Shown one piece after another: positions 24,761 to 35,449 of a stretch of DNA of 64,000 nucleotides (the first letter of the stretch is position 1; each line of letters opens with the position of its first letter). The notes under the pieces were generated by a model that was not told the DNA's origin, searched no databases, and saw only the letters and a list, made by a program, of their open reading frames with translations. The position numbers and the translations under genes are program-made. The DNA comes from Ceratopteris richardii (Eukaryota > Streptophyta > Polypodiopsida > Polypodiales > Pteridaceae): the NCBI GenBank assembly GCA_020310875.1, contig CM035431.1, positions 15,865,267 through 15,929,266 of the forward strand, given 5' to 3'.

Positions 24761-25109
24761 AACGATTTTGAAGGTTGAGAATAAGTAAGCTTGCACTTAG
24801 TCGTTTCAAACGACTTCCTTCATATACATGCTTTAGACATTCCTCTCGAAGATATTTCTCATTTTTAGAAATATCAATGCTCTCATTGTCATTTTGATAC
24901 CAATCCTCGATAAAATCTGCCATGCCATCATCTTCATCATTGTCACACAAATCTTGTACTTTATCATCTTTTGAATATAGATCTTTCAGCTTTGCATATT
25001 GCACAGGATTAGTTTTGCGTAGCCTCCTCATGGAAGCTTCTGATAATCGTGGTCTTACTGGTAATTGTGAATGCTATGGACGAATATCATCAATATCATA
25101 CGTTGGAAT
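24752..25109 (-). pseudogene. Truncated N-terminal part of CACTA TNP2 transposase
   Basis: The minus-strand exon begins after a TGTGTAG acceptor at 25110. It encodes an acidic segment (LCDNDEDDGMADFIEDWYQN) and then CLKHVYEGSRLKRLSASLLI followed by LNLQNRFGW. That matches the region before the TNP2 catalytic domain of plant CACTA elements, which typically reads like PLYPGCxxxSKLSAxLxLLNLKxxxGWSD. The homology stops where the microsatellite starts, so the DDE catalytic part is missing. One in-frame TAG lies at 25074-25076, probably from CAG. Confidence 0.6.
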
Positions 25110-25213
25110 CTACACATATAAATAAAACTCATTAGTATTCCATAAATGAATAAAAAGTAAACTTCAAATATAAAATTAAGTATATAACTTATTAAATATG
25201 GATAGAAAATTTT

Positions 25214-26425
25214 TATTCTCTCTAGCTAAAAGGTGCTCTTGGAGGTCTATGCCATCCATAATTCACTAATAGTTCATCACCAGCATGTAATGTAGTAATA
25301 GCATTGACAACTATGTATCTTGATTCATCTCTACTCATGTATGGTGATTCATGACTATTTTCACGCTCCTCAAATGTGCAATTAGTCCTTGAACTATTAT
25401 GTAACCCTCGATTACTATTTATTAAACCTGCTATATTTCCATGTGTGTAAGGTCTTCCATCAATATATAATCTTTCATTTTCTGCATGTAAAATCCTTCT
25501 ACTAGTAAGGGATGCTGCGTTCAAGCATATTCCATAAGTACTCATGCTTTGAACATAACGTGAAAGTCGATGCCAATCTCCCCATCCATATATAGGACCA
25601 CAAAATGACATAAGAGTGACTTCAGAGTTCGGGGGCACATACAAATCCTCTACAATAAAGAGACCACGACCAGCATTAGTAATAGTGGATGGAGCAATCA
25701 TATAGCGATTACCCCAAAAGTTGAAAACCTCTCCATCTAAAGGAAGGGGTCCTCTATTCTATCCTCCATATCTTCTTCTATCATATGTTTGTACTAAAGA
25801 ACGATCACGAGCTGGCAATGGATAATCTCCAGCCGTTTCATTCTCTAAACCAGGAGGTAGAGGATTTCTAGAAACCTCTGCTTGTAATTGATGAACAGCA
25901 AGTCCATGACGTGTACGAGGTATATTAACATTATGAGAAAAATCATCATCATCATCATCATCAACCAAGTATTCCTGTATATCAACAATAATTTGATTTT
26001 ATATATGGTTTTTAAATAAAATAATGACATTAATATATATAGAAAATACATACCCAAGCATTATCACGTTGACTAGGTGATGGTGCATGCTCAAAAGTAC
26101 CATACTCTGCCTCATGTTCAAGACATTCCAATCGTGGTCTTTGATACGTGCTATAACAAGAGTTACACCAACATATAATATGCTCTTCATAGTAAAATTC
26201 ATCATAATTCCTATCGGAGGACACATGTGAAGTCGTTGCATGGGTAGGAGTGGTGGAGTACCCTCTGATTGATCAGAATCTGCACATAATAAGAAACATA
26301 AAAAAAAATATAAGTTATGTATCCATCAAATATATTTAAAATTAAATATTTCATATACTTACAGTATAAAGTCGTTGCACGAAGAGGAGACGGTGGTGGA
26401 GTTCCATCTGATTGATCAGAATCTA
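25214..26425 (-). pseudogene. SET-domain protein (histone-methyltransferase-like) within the CACTA element
   Basis: Three minus-strand exons join by GT-AG sites: 26424-26364, 26283-26054 and 25975-25214. The last carries the SET fold. NAGRGLFIVEDLYVPPNSEV is the GxG start, then come GNIAGLINSNRGLHN (replacing the usual GNxxRFxNHSC), NCTFEE, and VVNAITTLHAGDELLVNYGW with the catalytic Tyr. The exon before it has a C.C..C motif (CWCNSC) and an Asp-rich tract. SET proteins methylate lysines using SAM. The altered NHSC motif and one in-frame TAG (25759-25761) make activity of this copy doubtful. The two small 5' exons look like duplicates of one exon. It lies inside the TnpA-like intron, on the opposite strand. 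Confidence 0.75.
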
Positions 26426-26474
26426 CAAATAATGATATTTGATATTAATAATTTGATTATCTACATAAACAAAA

Positions 26475-26795
26475 AATTCACATATACATATTTACACATA
26501 CACACATATTCACATATACACATTTACACATACACACATATTCACATATACACAACTACATATTATTGTGGGATAAATGCATGTATTTTGTATGAATGAG
26601 TATATGCATGCATGTGTGTGTACGTATATATGTGGATATGTATATGTATGTTTATGTTATATGTATGCATATGTGTATATGTATACATATATGCATGCAT
26701 ATATGTTTGCATGTATATGTGTATGTGGGTATGTGTACGTGTATGTGTATGTGTGTGTATATATGTGTATGTATTCTGACTTTTTTTTCTGTTTG
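26475..26795. repeat. CA then GT microsatellites
   Basis: ACATATACACATTTACACAT-type units occur at 26475-26555 and TGTATATG-type units at 26600-26775, so the two halves are of opposite strand sense. Confidence 0.75.
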
Positions 26796-27664
26796 AGATT
26801 AAATTAACAGGAGATATTGTATGGTCGAAAAAAATAAGAGGCGAGCTAGCATACCACCTGAGTCGTGGTAGTTTTTTTGTAGACAGCTACGTCTTTAGGA
26901 GTCATTTCCTCAGCAGAAGGTACACAAATTAATAGTTTATATTTATAATTTTTATATATTTTAGTAATTTTTACATTTAATTTATGTATTTTTTTTCTTG
27001 AATAAAAAGGCTACTGTAAAGAAGAGTGGAGTCGGGCCACACATCGCACCTAGGCCAAATGGGCCATAATGGTTTTGTAGCTACGTTTGTAAGTATGTGT
27101 TATTGTGAGTATATTTTTTATGTTAGTTAAAATGCAAGCAACAAATGTTTTTTATTTGTTTCATTGCAGAAGGATTATGGCCGATATCCTATGAAACAGG
27201 AGATCGAGTATGCTACACATTTTGGATATCGGCATTTGAGCGAGTATATGCAAGATCATCTTGATGCCTTTGAGTATTTTTAAATTTTATATAATTATTT
27301 TGTTTTTATGAGTGTTTTAATTATTTTATTTATTTATGTTTGTTATATGTAATACAGGAGTATTATGGAGAGACAAATATGGATGAGGTGGAGAGACAGA
27401 CACAGGAGGGACGATCTCGATCGTCACAGGGTGATCATGACGATGAGGATGATCAGAATGATCATGATATTGTGATCATGATGATGATGATGATCATGAT
27501 GATGATGATTAGGATTTTAGTTGATTATGACATTGGATTATATGTATTTACATTGATATATATATATATATATTTTTTTTCAATTATGTTTTGAATTGTG
27601 TGTATGGTATTAAGTAATGAAGAGTTTTGTTCTATTGATTGTTATTATTGTTTATATTAGGCGT

Positions 27665-28720
27665 GTTTTAATACTTTAATTATGTATGTGTGTATATGTA
27701 TGTATGTGCATGTGCATGTGCATGTGTATGTATATGTATGTATGTGCATGTGCATGTATAAGTGTATGTGTATGAGTATGTACATATGCCTGTGTATGTA
27801 CGTATGTGTATATGTATATGCATGTATATGTATAACTCTGTGTATATGTGTGTATGTGCATGTATGTGTATATGTAGGTATGCGCATGTGTGCATGTGTA
27901 TGTGTTTTAATACTTTAATTATATAATTCATTCATATGTGTGTATATGTGTGTATGTGTATGTGTGTATATGTATGTATGTGCATGTGTATGTGTGTATA
28001 TGTATGTATGTGCATGTGCATGTATAAGTGTATATGTATGTATCAATATGTGCATGTTCTTGTGTATGTGTGTGTATATGTATATGCATGTATATGTATA
28101 ACTCTGTGTATGTGTGTGTATGTGCATGTATATGTGTATATGTAGGTATATGCATGTGCGTGTGCATGTGTATATCTGTTTTAATACTTTAATTATATAA
28201 TTCATTCATATGTGTGTACCTAAGAGTATATGTATGTGTGTATATGTATGTATGTGCATGTGTGTGTATATGTATGCATGTGCCTGTGCATGTGTGTATG
28301 AGTATGTGCATGTTCTTTTGTATGTGTACATGTATATGCATGTATATGTATGTGTGTGTACATGTATATGCATGTATATGTATGTGTATATGTATATGCA
28401 TGTGTATATATATGCATGTGTAGATGTATGAAACATGCATGTGTATGTGTATGTGTATGTGCATATACATGTATTTGCATATATGTTAATGTGTGTGTGT
28501 GTATATATATATATATATGCATGGCCGTCTTTTTATGTGGTTGTAGGAATGTTTGTGCATATGCATGTGTATATGTGTGTATGTCTAAGTGTATGTGCAC
28601 ATGTATCTATGTGTATATATGTGTGTGTGTGCATGTGTATATATGTATGTGTGAAAGTGCATATTCATCATGTATAAGTGTATGAGTGCATATCAATAAG
28701 TGTGAGTATGCTATGTAATG
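27665..28720. repeat. GT-rich microsatellite with three higher-order copies
   Basis: (TG)n, TATG and GCATG tracts. A block of about 260-290 bp beginning TTTTAATACTTTAATTATAT recurs at about 27665, 27905 and 28178, so the array grew by duplication of a composite unit. The open frames in it are repeat artefacts. Confidence 0.8.
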
Positions 28721-28819
28721 AAAATAACACAATTCAAATGATCTACAAAGAATAGAAATTGTACTTACAATTGTTAGCCATACTTTTTGCTTGGTTAGCT
28801 TCTTGAATAACCTGCAATA

Positions 28820-28975
28820 AAGAGAGAAAGAAAAGAGAGAGAGAGAGAGAGAGATCTAGAGAGAGAGAGATAGAGAGAGAGATCTAGAGAGAGATCAAGA
28901 GAGAATTCAAAGAGAGAGAGATGTAGAAAGAGAGAAACAAAGACAGAGTGAGACAATAAGAGAGAGCTTAGGCAA
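28820..28975. repeat. GA-rich microsatellite
   Basis: (GA)n with GATCTAGAGA interruptions. It lies between the GT array and the right subterminal region. Confidence 0.85.
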
Positions 28976-29084
28976 AACAACAATTCTTCATATACTTGCT
29001 TTAGCTCGTAAGCGCAGCACAATTGCGAACGTTGGAGAGCTCTTCTATCGGATGCGTGAAAATGTCGATCGCAGAGCCTCCAAC

Positions 29085-29390
29085 GTTTTAATTTTTGTTC
29101 GTCAACAAATCGTCGTGTAAGCGATGCTATTCGTCATCGAATAGGGGACAATTTTACCGTCGCTTATGCGACGGCGAGTAACGTCGCCTACACGACGCAA
29201 AAAAGCGTCGCATAATTACGTCATTTTAGCGACGTTTTATGGGAACGTCGCAATCCCGTTGCATCACAAGTCACAAATACCGTCGTTTTCTGCGTCGTTT
29301 AATCGACGATCGGCGCGCGACATTAATTACGACGCAAGTTGCAATTTTATAGCGACGAAATTTTGTCGCCTTAACCGTCCCTATACGCCC
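29085..29390. repeat. Right subterminal repeats of the CACTA element
   Basis: Multiple copies of GTCGCTTATGCGACGG-like motifs in both orientations (near 29110, 29158, 29182, 29205, 29225 and 29280), matching those at 2138-2366. Confidence 0.8.
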
Positions 29391-29391
29391 G

Positions 29392-29405
29392 TATTTCTTG
29401 TAGTG
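29392..29405 (-). repeat. Right TIR of the CACTA element
   Basis: Plus strand TATTTCTTGTAGTG, the inverted partner of 2115-2128; followed by the ATC duplication at 29406-29408. Confidence 0.85.
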
Positions 29406-29419
29406 ATCATTGTGTTCAT

Positions 29420-30290
29420 CTCTAAAATGCCCAAGAGTGGACAAGGCTACTCAACAAAGGTGCATACCATGCAACTAAGAGCCCAATACAAATTCCTTGT
29501 GCTAAGGAGCCCGAGGACAACCCTATCTAATAGAGTATTTTAGTTGACCATTGATATTAATATGAGCCGAGGCATTCCACATAAGGGTAGAGATCATGTT
29601 GCTAAGTTTAGGTCTGCAACGTATGTCTTATGGATTGTACAATCAAATCCCACACCAGCTGATCATATGCTTTGCAAAATCTATCTTGATGAAAAGGACT
29701 TCTTTGGCAGATTCCTTCGAATATTCTAAGCCTTCCCATTGATGAAACGGACTTCTTTGGTAGATTCCTTCCAAAATTCTAAGCCTTCCCACAGATCAAT
29801 AATAGTCTCCAAGATGGATCTACTCTTTACGAAAACCTTTTGGTATTCATTGATCCAAGAGTACAGAAGGATGGTAATGCGATTCGTAATAACCTTTGCT
29901 AAGATCCTATATTCCAATTTCAAGCATAGTGATGGGTGGCAAGTTTTAAATCCTACCTTTTGTCATTTCTATGGTTTAGTTTAATTATCACTTCATTGAG
30001 AAATTTAGGGAGAGCACCGAAGTGTAAGGCCTCCCCCCACACCACTGGAAGCGGTTTCACAATGTCACTCCTAAAGTCTTAAAGAAATCCTTGGTGAGGC
30101 CATTTGAACCTGGGCTTTCGCAATTACGAACAACATCAATAACTTCAAGAATCTTTGTGCTAGTGATAGACGAGTTGAGAAGATGGAAGATGTTTTGCAT
30201 AATTCTTTTTGGTATGATTCTTGAGATGCTAGCCATGCAATCCCACCTTTGATTATTGAGTGGCAAGGACACCCCCAAAAGTGAAGTGAT
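29420..30290 (-). pseudogene. LINE reverse transcriptase remnant
   Basis: Read on the minus strand with several frameshifts. ESPGSNGLTKDFFKTL (30130-30065) matches the SPGPDGxxxxFFK motif. YRILAKVITNRITILL and YQKVFVKSRSILETIIDLWE (29915-29760) match the YKIIAKxLxxRL and QxxFVxGRxIxDNI blocks. KAYDQLVW (about 29680) matches the FxKAYDxVxW motif, and a GCPRAP motif lies near 29520. This is the order of plant non-LTR (L1-type) RT. The right edge of the CACTA element lies next to it. Confidence 0.65.
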
Positions 30291-30299
30291 TCGTTATTA

Positions 30300-32500
30300 A
30301 CTCAATATTCTCTCACAAGTGCATTGAACCATGTTGTTATTTACCATAAAAGGGGTGTCTTCCTTCCATTTCTTCTTCTTCAGGAGCTTACACCTCTTTC
30401 ATTGGTTTGTCTGCCCACCAATCATTCTCCTCTCAATTTCTTCTTCGTATCTTAGTTTGCTTCTAATTTTCCACAATGCCGATTGGAGGTGGAAATTACC
30501 ATGTCAATTGGAACTGGCAATTACCATTTTCACTCAATATGCTCAAGTCAAAAATAAAAATTTTTCCTTCTCACAAGCCTAATGTTCGAAATTTCTTTTT
30601 CGGCCTTGACAAGAACTTGCACACACCTAATGTTAGAAATTTCCTTTCGGGCCTTTACAAGAGCTTGGGATTTCTTGAAAACCATCTTCCAAACACTTAG
30701 CCAAAGAGGTATAACATCTAAAGGCCTCCCCTCCAAGCCAAGGAAATCACATGTTGAATAGTAGGAAAGGAGAGGATTGAGGGATTAGCATGAAACCACG
30801 GGGGCCTTCCCGTGTCTAAGAATCAACTAGAAGGTGAGAATCATTGGGTACTGATTGGATAACACTAAATCCACACATTGGGGAAGGGATGGAGGATCTT
30901 GCTTGCTAAGATGTTCTGCAACATATAGCTTGTGACAAGTGTAGCTTTTTGCAAATCTTTGATTGTGGAGGTTCGACCAAGAGTAACCGTGTGCATCTTT
31001 TGACTTCTAGACCATGATGTATTTGTAGCCATGAAGCATTTGGAATTTTTTGTAGTAACTTTGTGTGACATCTAGATTACGAATATTTAGCTACAATAAT
31101 ATATGTTTTCAACGATTACAAGGGAATCTTCATATTAAATCTTCAATATGTCAATAACATATTAAATCTTCATATCTCAATAACTTAGGCCATAATTTCA
31201 ATGAAAGCAATTGAAAACATGTCTTTCATTATAATCTTAACGAGGTTGTCGAAGTAGTGATTTCAGTAGTTGAAATGGTAAATTGTGCCATAAATACACT
31301 CAAGGAAACCTTGGAATCACGTGATCTATTTAAAAATGGAATATTATGCTGTGAATTCAAGAAGAAAATCTGGACATAGTCCGCATAGTCATTAGTCTTT
31401 ATCCCCTCCCCTAAAATTGCGATTCATGTACGGGAATCCCAGGGGTCTTAAATTAAATCTTTGGCTGATGAAGCAATGAGGTCAAAGAATACCTTAGAGA
31501 GATCAATTGAGTTGGAAGAATTTAGAGACTCATTTAAATTTAAATAACTTCAAGAAAGACATCCTAAAACGTTGGATCTCATGTCCATCAGGGTTTCAAT
31601 CATAAACTCAATCTTTTAATTCTCTACTTCAAAAAAAAAAACTTCAATAAGGATATCCTAAACGTTGAAACTTGTGACCATTAATATTTGAATCATAAAC
31701 TCAATCTTAACTCTTGTTTTAAGTAGGTCTACCATTAACTAATACAAATGCTCAATACGACGTCTCGAACCATTAAATTGATAAAAGATAACTACGCAAT
31801 TACACGAAATATATTTGGTTATTGGCGTTCTACTCTGATTGACATTAAATATATAGAACGTTTCTTGAACTCAAGGCTTGAATCTCAACGTCAATCAGGC
31901 TATCCTAACATTCACTCGATCAAATGGTGCTCAACAAAGTTCTTGAATCTGACTCAGAAAAGAGACTAAACTGAAAGAACTAGTAAAACTGGAATCTCCC
32001 ATTGAGATCAAACAATAAACAAATAAAACAATCACTCAAGTCAGGAAACCTGTTCTTGAATCTGTACTTTAAATTGCTTTAAACGTAATTTAAGCAGTTT
32101 AGTGGGTCATCAAATCTCTTTGACCGAAGTTAAACATAACTATCATTTAAGAGTCATAATCATCCACATCAAGCAATGATAAGAGTGAACTTATGCCTCG
32201 AGGAGAATGAAACAGTGCAATCATGTAACATCCATAGCACAAAGATAAAAAAAGTGGACATTTGACCATAAGTTCAATGAATTTTAAACCTACAGATTAC
32301 TAGATTACTAGTCTGATCACACACAACAATTAAAGCATTTCAACTTATGTCACATTTATATCAGTGACATAAGTCACATTTATATCAGATTATGTCACAT
32401 TTATATCAGATACGTTAAACCGTTTGAACTGTACATATATTTTATAACAAATACGGGGAAGTCGAAAGATTAAGCCATTATACATCCTGAAGTACTGCTT
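30300..32500. other. No gene recognised
   Basis: AT-rich sequence with short random open frames. A two-copy repeat of about 55 bp lies at 30575-30665 (CCTAATGTTCGAAATTTC and CCTAATGTTAGAAATTTC). A small repeat of TATGTCACATTTATATCAG lies at 32345-32410. Nothing else can be supported. Confidence 0.55.
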
Positions 32501-32592
32501 TTGCCCACGATTGAGGTTTGGCCTATTGTAACTCGCAGTTCAGTTCTGATTATGATGGCTTACGTCTGTTCATGATGAGAAAGTCTCCGAGA

Positions 32593-33532
32593 TTAGCTGC
32601 CATCTCTCGCTCTCCCCGGGAGATTATCCGTCATTTCGCTTATCTTTTGCGAGAGAGAGCTGAGCGCTTCTTGGCCTTTTTCCTTAACCTCATACACGTT
32701 TTCCATAAAGCTCGGGTTCGCAGACGATGCGTTTACCTCGCTCGCCCTCCGTGGCTCATCCGCCCGAGCGATGTCACCTTGCTTAGCAACTTCCGCCGCG
32801 CAAGGTGCACCTTGTTTGTGAAGCTCCGTTACAGTTTTGGGTTCCTGCTTCGAAGCCGTATTACGCGCAGCTGCTCCAAGTTTGTTGTCTAAGTAGCTGC
32901 AGAGAAGCGTAAGCATCATCAGACTGTATATAAGACTCATGTAAAGAAAACTATACGCTTGAACAGATTCCACTTAGACCATCGACAGTGAAACATCTGC
33001 AGTAAGGTCCATACATGTATAGCGAACAAAATGCACACTTGGAATAAGCTGAAGAAGACGACGCTATTACGAGAAACTCCATTAGCGACCCAGACGACTC
33101 AGGACGCAGGTGGGCAAAATCAAAATCATGAATGAGGTGCATTAATGGACATCCATGGATGAAGAAGCAGATGTAGTAAGGCACATCCACGGATAAAGAA
33201 GCATATGATCGTTGAAACAAGCCGAAAGAGAAGCCATGAGATGATGGCAACCAAGGCCACGGATGGCGAAGCAGGTGCACTGCGGGACTTTCATGGATGC
33301 AGAAGCAAGTACACTGTGGGATAAACTGAAGGAGGAACGATTAACACGCAGTTAATCTAATAAAGACGCACACAAACAGAATAGCAGAAAGGGGCAGAAA
33401 CCTAAGATCACCCACTAAACAACTTTAAGAAGAAAAGCACCAAGAGAGCACAGAAAGGCACATTCATGGCGAATCGGCAAACCTCCTATGCATTTCTTTG
33501 TTCTCAGGCTGATTCGCACCGGCGCTCTGCAT
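32593..33532 (-). CDS. Small two-exon candidate host gene, 117 aa
   Basis: Exon 1 (33532-33483) starts MQSAGANQPENKEMHR. The donor at 33482 and an acceptor CTCTGCAG before 32896 join in phase to exon 2 (32896-32593), giving a 117-residue hydrophilic protein. It is rich in Ala, Lys, Glu and Ser, with an amphipathic C-terminal stretch (YEVKEKGQEALSSLSQKISE). It has no stops, transposon motifs or membrane segment. The composition resembles small LEA-like proteins, but I do not recognise the family. The region is clearly GC-richer than its surroundings. A long frame on the other strand (32518-32892) lacks features and is probably a shadow. Splice sites are inferred by eye; the donor (GTTTGC) is weak. 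Confidence 0.4.
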
Positions 33533-33699
33533 GACGTGAAGAAAGAAAAGAACAACAATGATGTGCCGAAAGTTCAGAACATAGCCCTTCCGCTGTTAAG
33601 GATTTAAAGCAAACTAAGCACGTTAATCCCGACAGTTTTAGTAATTTTTCTAAAGCGCCTCTACGTGGCATGGGAAATTCTCTCATGCCGAGGCGCTCC

Positions 33700-34419
33700 A
33701 CGTGGACGAACGTGGGAGGAATGTGCTATACATCTCCCTCCGTCTCAAAGTGTTGGCACAAAGAGTGGACAACAACAAGAGCTTTCTATCATGATCTTTT
33801 TGACTGTTAAATCCTGCCTAAATTTGACCGTCATTTCCTCTTGCAAGGATCACTCTGCAGATAAAAAACTGGGTGTTTTTTTTTACTTCCTGTTGAATGA
33901 CACACTGAGACTGGTAATTTGCCAATCATTTTTTATACATATACACGTATATTATATGTATGTATCTTCTATAGACATATCACAATTTGTTATTTGAAAG
34001 GTAGATCCAAATTTTTATCTGTCATATGACGTTTTGTTTTGCCCATTAAATCTAAGCCATGTTGTCGTGGAGAAAGTGCTCAATACTTTTGGTGCATCCC
34101 TCCAAAAGCCCAATCCAATGTTCGATGGCTTCATGCCAGAGGTACCATGCAATTGCCGCTATCCTATTGTTTTAACCTATCTAGAGCTCTCATATGCAAA
34201 CAATAGTTGTATTTATCTGCGAAAAGGTCCTTAGAGATACAATCCGAGGAAATAAGCACAGAGCACCAAATTAAAAGACCAAGAACAAATGATTCTGATA
34301 TGGGAAATCAATGCCTTAGTTGTAAACAGATCTCAAACCAAAATACTAGGGTTTCCATTAATGGTTCCTTATCTAAACCTTTTAAGCTTCTTAGATCTAT
34401 TGGGCAAGCATGCCCTCTC
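33700..34419. other. No gene recognised
   Basis: Unique-looking sequence upstream of the candidate gene and up to the Copia LTR. It could hold that gene's promoter, but no clear core element can be assigned. Confidence 0.45.
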
Positions 34420-35204
34420 TGTTAGAAATGTACAAGCTCAAGTGTGTGTGAACCCAGGCTTAACTCAAGTGCCACATCATTTCACTTTTTGGTAAAGTCT
34501 ACAACCACTTTTCCATGAGTTTCTTAGCTCAAGATTCCATCTTCCTTGATTGAATAAAGAGGGGGATTTTGAAGGCATGATTTGAATTCAAGTTCCACAA
34601 TAACTTTTGGAGCATTATATAAGAAATAGCCTGGAAGAAAGTCGTGGCCATCCTCTTCATTCATTTTTGCATTTTTTAGGCTCTCATTAGGAGTGTATAC
34701 TACACCTCTACGCTAGCCCCTGCTAGCTGAATTTTCATGTGGGCTAAGATCTTTGATCATCCATAATGCATTGTATAGTTGTCTATTTCATGGACAAGAT
34801 AGCTCATCTTGAACATCTTGTTGTAATCTTCCTTTTCATTATAATCTTTGTCTCAAGTGTTCCTTATCCTTGTGTATATTGACCTTGAAAGCTCTCTGTT
34901 CTATCTATACATATTCCCTAACACATGTGTGTGAAGAGGTACACATAGGTATAAGCTATCTGTTTGGGCAGATTTTGGTCGTTCTTGTGCAAGGAGGTTA
35001 ACATAGGTCACATTCTCTAAATCGAGTGATCTATGGCTTATTCAAAATCTTAAAGAGTCTATTTTCGAGTGTGCAAAATTTCATATGTTCAGTCCTTGGG
35101 TCCAAAGAGAATTGAGTTTTCAGTGGGTCGTGCTACTGAAGTGTTTGGTCCTAGGAAGGGCCTATCATTCTTCTGTTGCAACTAGGAGCAGATATACTTC
35201 ATCA
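34420..35204 (+). repeat. 5' LTR of the truncated Copia
   Basis: Starts TGTTAGAAATG and ends TATACTTCATCA; boundaries are inferred from the TG..CA rule and the primer site that follows. No second copy is in the window to confirm them. Confidence 0.6.
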
Positions 35205-35205
35205 G

Positions 35206-35218
35206 TGGTATCAAAGCT
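35206..35218 (+). other. Primer binding site (initiator tRNA-Met type)
   Basis: TGGTATCAAAGCT resembles the common plant Copia primer site TGGTATCAGAGC. Confidence 0.75.
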
Positions 35219-35449
35219 CATCATTGACCATTGACGACATCAAGAGGAGGCCTTGAAGTTGTTTGAGATCCAAGGACTGAAGCAAAGACCAAGAAGATTT
35301 GAAGAAGCATTTGAAGCAAGGGGGAGCTTCTTTCATCATCAAAGGTCCAAGACAAGTGGAGGCTCTTGTGGAAAGGTAACATATCATTCTTTATCACATC
35401 TATCAAAATTCAAGGAGGGATTAGGAGCCACTTTATAGTCTCATACACA

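Larger units (their letters stand above)
23254..27590 (+). pseudogene. CACTA TnpA-like gene, spliced, with stops
   Basis: Exons can be joined by GT-AG sites: 23254 onward (MDPSRERKMKLTLIKSLMRA), 23543-23734 (ending FIHLPWK), 23810-23938 (EHDERDKKYVLSSLETEFG), 26811-26919, 27010-27088, 27170 onward (KDYGRYPMKQEIEYATHFGY) and 27358-27520 (acidic, DDEDDQND). The joint between 23938 and 26811 gives the continuous RRDNARRYCMVEKNKRRASI, supporting a 2.9 kb intron. This layout resembles the accessory ORF (TnpA or Ptta/En/Spm type) of plant CACTA elements, which binds subterminal repeats. In-frame stops in exons 4 and 5 mark this copy as decayed. The first exon's donor site is not clear. Confidence 0.55.
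2115..29405. mobile_element. CACTA (En/Spm) DNA transposon, 27.3 kb, with nested insertions
   Basis: The left end reads CACTACAAGAAAAA and the right end, reverse-complemented, reads CACTACAAGAAATA. Both are flanked by the 3-bp duplication ATC. Inside each end are clustered GCGTCGCTTATGCGACG-type subterminal repeats, the usual TnpA binding sites of this superfamily. The interior carries a spliced TnpA-like gene (plus strand, 23.2-27.6 kb), a SET-domain gene and an N-terminal TNP2 piece (minus strand, 24.7-26.4 kb). It also holds long CA/GT microsatellites and a complete 16.9 kb Gypsy element. Removing the Gypsy leaves about 10.4 kb, a normal CACTA size. TNP2 is truncated and the genes hold stops, so this copy is probably non-autonomous. 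Confidence 0.9.

Noticed and set aside
27657..28685. Open frames in the GT array
   Set aside because: Repeat translation without domain or splice evidence.
32518..32892. 124-codon plus-strand frame
   Set aside because: Antisense shadow of the minus-strand candidate exon, which has in-phase splicing and a more plausible composition.
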